64,000 nt of DNA from Ruminococcaceae bacterium AM07-15 (lineage in GTDB: Bacteria; Bacillota; Clostridia; Oscillospirales; Butyricicoccaceae), in NCBI GenBank assembly GCA_003477405.1, contig QUDE01000012.1, positions 26,570 through 90,569 on the forward strand, in the 5' to 3' direction. Below are positions 63,244-64,000 of this stretch, piece by piece (the stretch's first letter is position 1; the number at the start of each line of letters is the position of its first letter). Under the pieces are notes generated by a model. The model was not told the origin of the DNA and searched no databases. It saw nothing but the letters and a program-made list of their open reading frames with translations. Made by a program: the position numbers and the translations under genes.

Positions 63244-63930
63244 ATGACCAGAAAGCGGCAGCAAGGGCTTTATATTGTGTTGTCGGCGGCCTTTCTTTCT
63301 TTGGCCGTGACGCTGGTGGACGCCTTTCTCCAGCCGGACTATGTGCCAAAGGTGCTGGTGAAGATCTTCTTTTTCCTGATGATCCCTCTTTTTTATTTTG
63401 GGTGGAACAAAGAGGAACGGCCCCTTTTGAGAAAATTATTCCGCTTGAATGGGAAAACCATGATACAGGCCGGAATACTGGGGCTTTTGATCTATGGAGT
63501 GATCGTGGGAGGATATCTGTGCACAAAGGGCTTTGTGGACTTTTCTCATGTGACGGCCACCTTGCAGGAAAAGCACGGCATCACCGGTGAGAATTTTATC
63601 TTCGTGTCCCTGTATATCTCTCTGGCGAATTCCTTTCTGGAGGAATTTTTCTTCCGGGGCTTTGCCTTTCTTTCGTTGAAACCTTATATCGGCCGGAAAT
63701 TGGCCTATGTATTCAGCCCGGCACTGTTCGCTTTTTACCATGGAGGGATGCTGGCCGGGATGTTTTCCTGGTGGGTGTACCTGGTGCTGCTTGCGGGGCT
63801 TTTTGTGGGAGGATGCATCTTCAATTACCTCAATGAAAAAAGCGAAAGCATCTATACCTCCTGGATCACCCATATGTTTGCCAATTTCGCCATCAACACC
63901 GTGGGATTCATGCTTTTCCGCATCGGATAG
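63244..63930 (+). CDS. CPBP intramembrane metalloprotease
   Basis: 228 residues, eight or so membrane segments. Active-site motifs of the CAAX/bacteriocin-processing family: SFLEEFFFRGF (EExxxR), ALFAFYHGGM (FxxxH) and SWITHMFANFAIN. It probably cleaves a peptide or modifies a prenylated or immunity protein; no bacteriocin gene is adjacent. GGAAGGGGAGGG precedes the ATG, 33 bases after the CmpB-like gene. The remaining 70 bases of the window show nothing. Confidence 0.9.
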   Translation: MTRKRQQGLYIVLSAAFLSLAVTLVDAFLQPDYVPKVLVKIFFFLMIPLFYFGWNKEERPLLRKLFRLNGKTMIQAGILGLLIYGVIVGGYLCTKGFVDFSHVTATLQEKHGITGENFIFVSLYISLANSFLEEFFFRGFAFLSLKPYIGRKLAYVFSPALFAFYHGGMLAGMFSWWVYLVLLAGLFVGGCIFNYLNEKSESIYTSWITHMFANFAINTVGFMLFRIG

Positions 63931-64000
63931 ATTGGGCTCTTTGGGGGACTGTAGGTTTGTCAATGATGTGTTACAGATGAGGAAAAGAGAGTAAGACCTG

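Overview
The window looks like the replication-origin neighbourhood of a spore-forming, low-to-mid GC Clostridia chromosome, most like the Oscillospiraceae/Ruminococcaceae group. This is an inference from gene content (spoVAC-spoVAD-spoVAE without the Bacillus-only spoVA genes, remB, a DnaA-type origin, a split transketolase, a 2-hydroxyacyl-CoA-dehydratase-like pair) and from the GC-rich Firmicutes codon use. I see no prophage, insertion sequence, CRISPR array or plasmid gene.

Layout. 0-14.7 kb: the 5' part of a cardiolipin synthase gene; a structured RNA candidate; a two-gene unit of a BclA-like, cysteine-rich surface protein and a glycosyltransferase; lexA-recG; the spore germinant-channel genes spoVAC-AD-AE; a thioesterase; tRNA-Leu(UAA); an amidohydrolase; a PnuC-like transporter; a secreted FG-GAP/S-layer protein; a SulP transporter. 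14.8-25.6 kb: carbon metabolism, mostly on the minus strand (TDT transporter, C_GCAxxG_C_C protein, malic enzyme, split transketolase, pyruvate phosphate dikinase), then mnmA. 25.6-35.6 kb: oriC with dnaA-dnaN-yaaA-recF-remB-gyrB-pspC-gyrA-rnhA. 35.7-37.4 kb: a nifS-nifU iron-sulfur unit behind a palindromic operator. 37.8-44.9 kb: minus-strand accessory genes (YitT, YdcF, YbaK, beta-lactamase-like hydrolase, and a YjiM/YjiL double-cubane pair). 45-50.8 kb: glyoxalase, alpha/beta hydrolase, ferritin-like/VIT1 membrane protein, a membrane-anchored MurF-like ligase, ddl, GNAT. 50.8-62.3 kb: a second DnaA-box region, then rpmH-rnpA-yidD-yidC-jag-mnmE-mnmG-rsmG-noc-soj-parB and a membrane protein. 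62.3-64 kb: a second copy of the structured RNA and two membrane proteins.

How it fits together. Replication initiation (DnaA, DnaN, gyrase), repair (RecF, RecG, LexA), segregation (Noc, Soj, ParB and parS-like sites) and membrane or cell-wall biogenesis share this region, as is usual near a Firmicutes origin. The unusual part is the geometry: the rpmH-to-parB block, divergent from dnaA in Bacillus, here lies about 16 kb beyond gyrA on the same strand and carries its own DnaA-box cluster.

Most worth following up: the two paralogous structured RNAs at 704-912 and 62371-62549, whose helices are kept by paired base changes; dyad-symmetric DnaA-box clusters at seven places; the BclA-like protein in which a Cys/Pro tract stands where collagen repeats would be; the YjiM/YjiL double-cubane pair; and the promoter-embedded palindrome in front of nifS.
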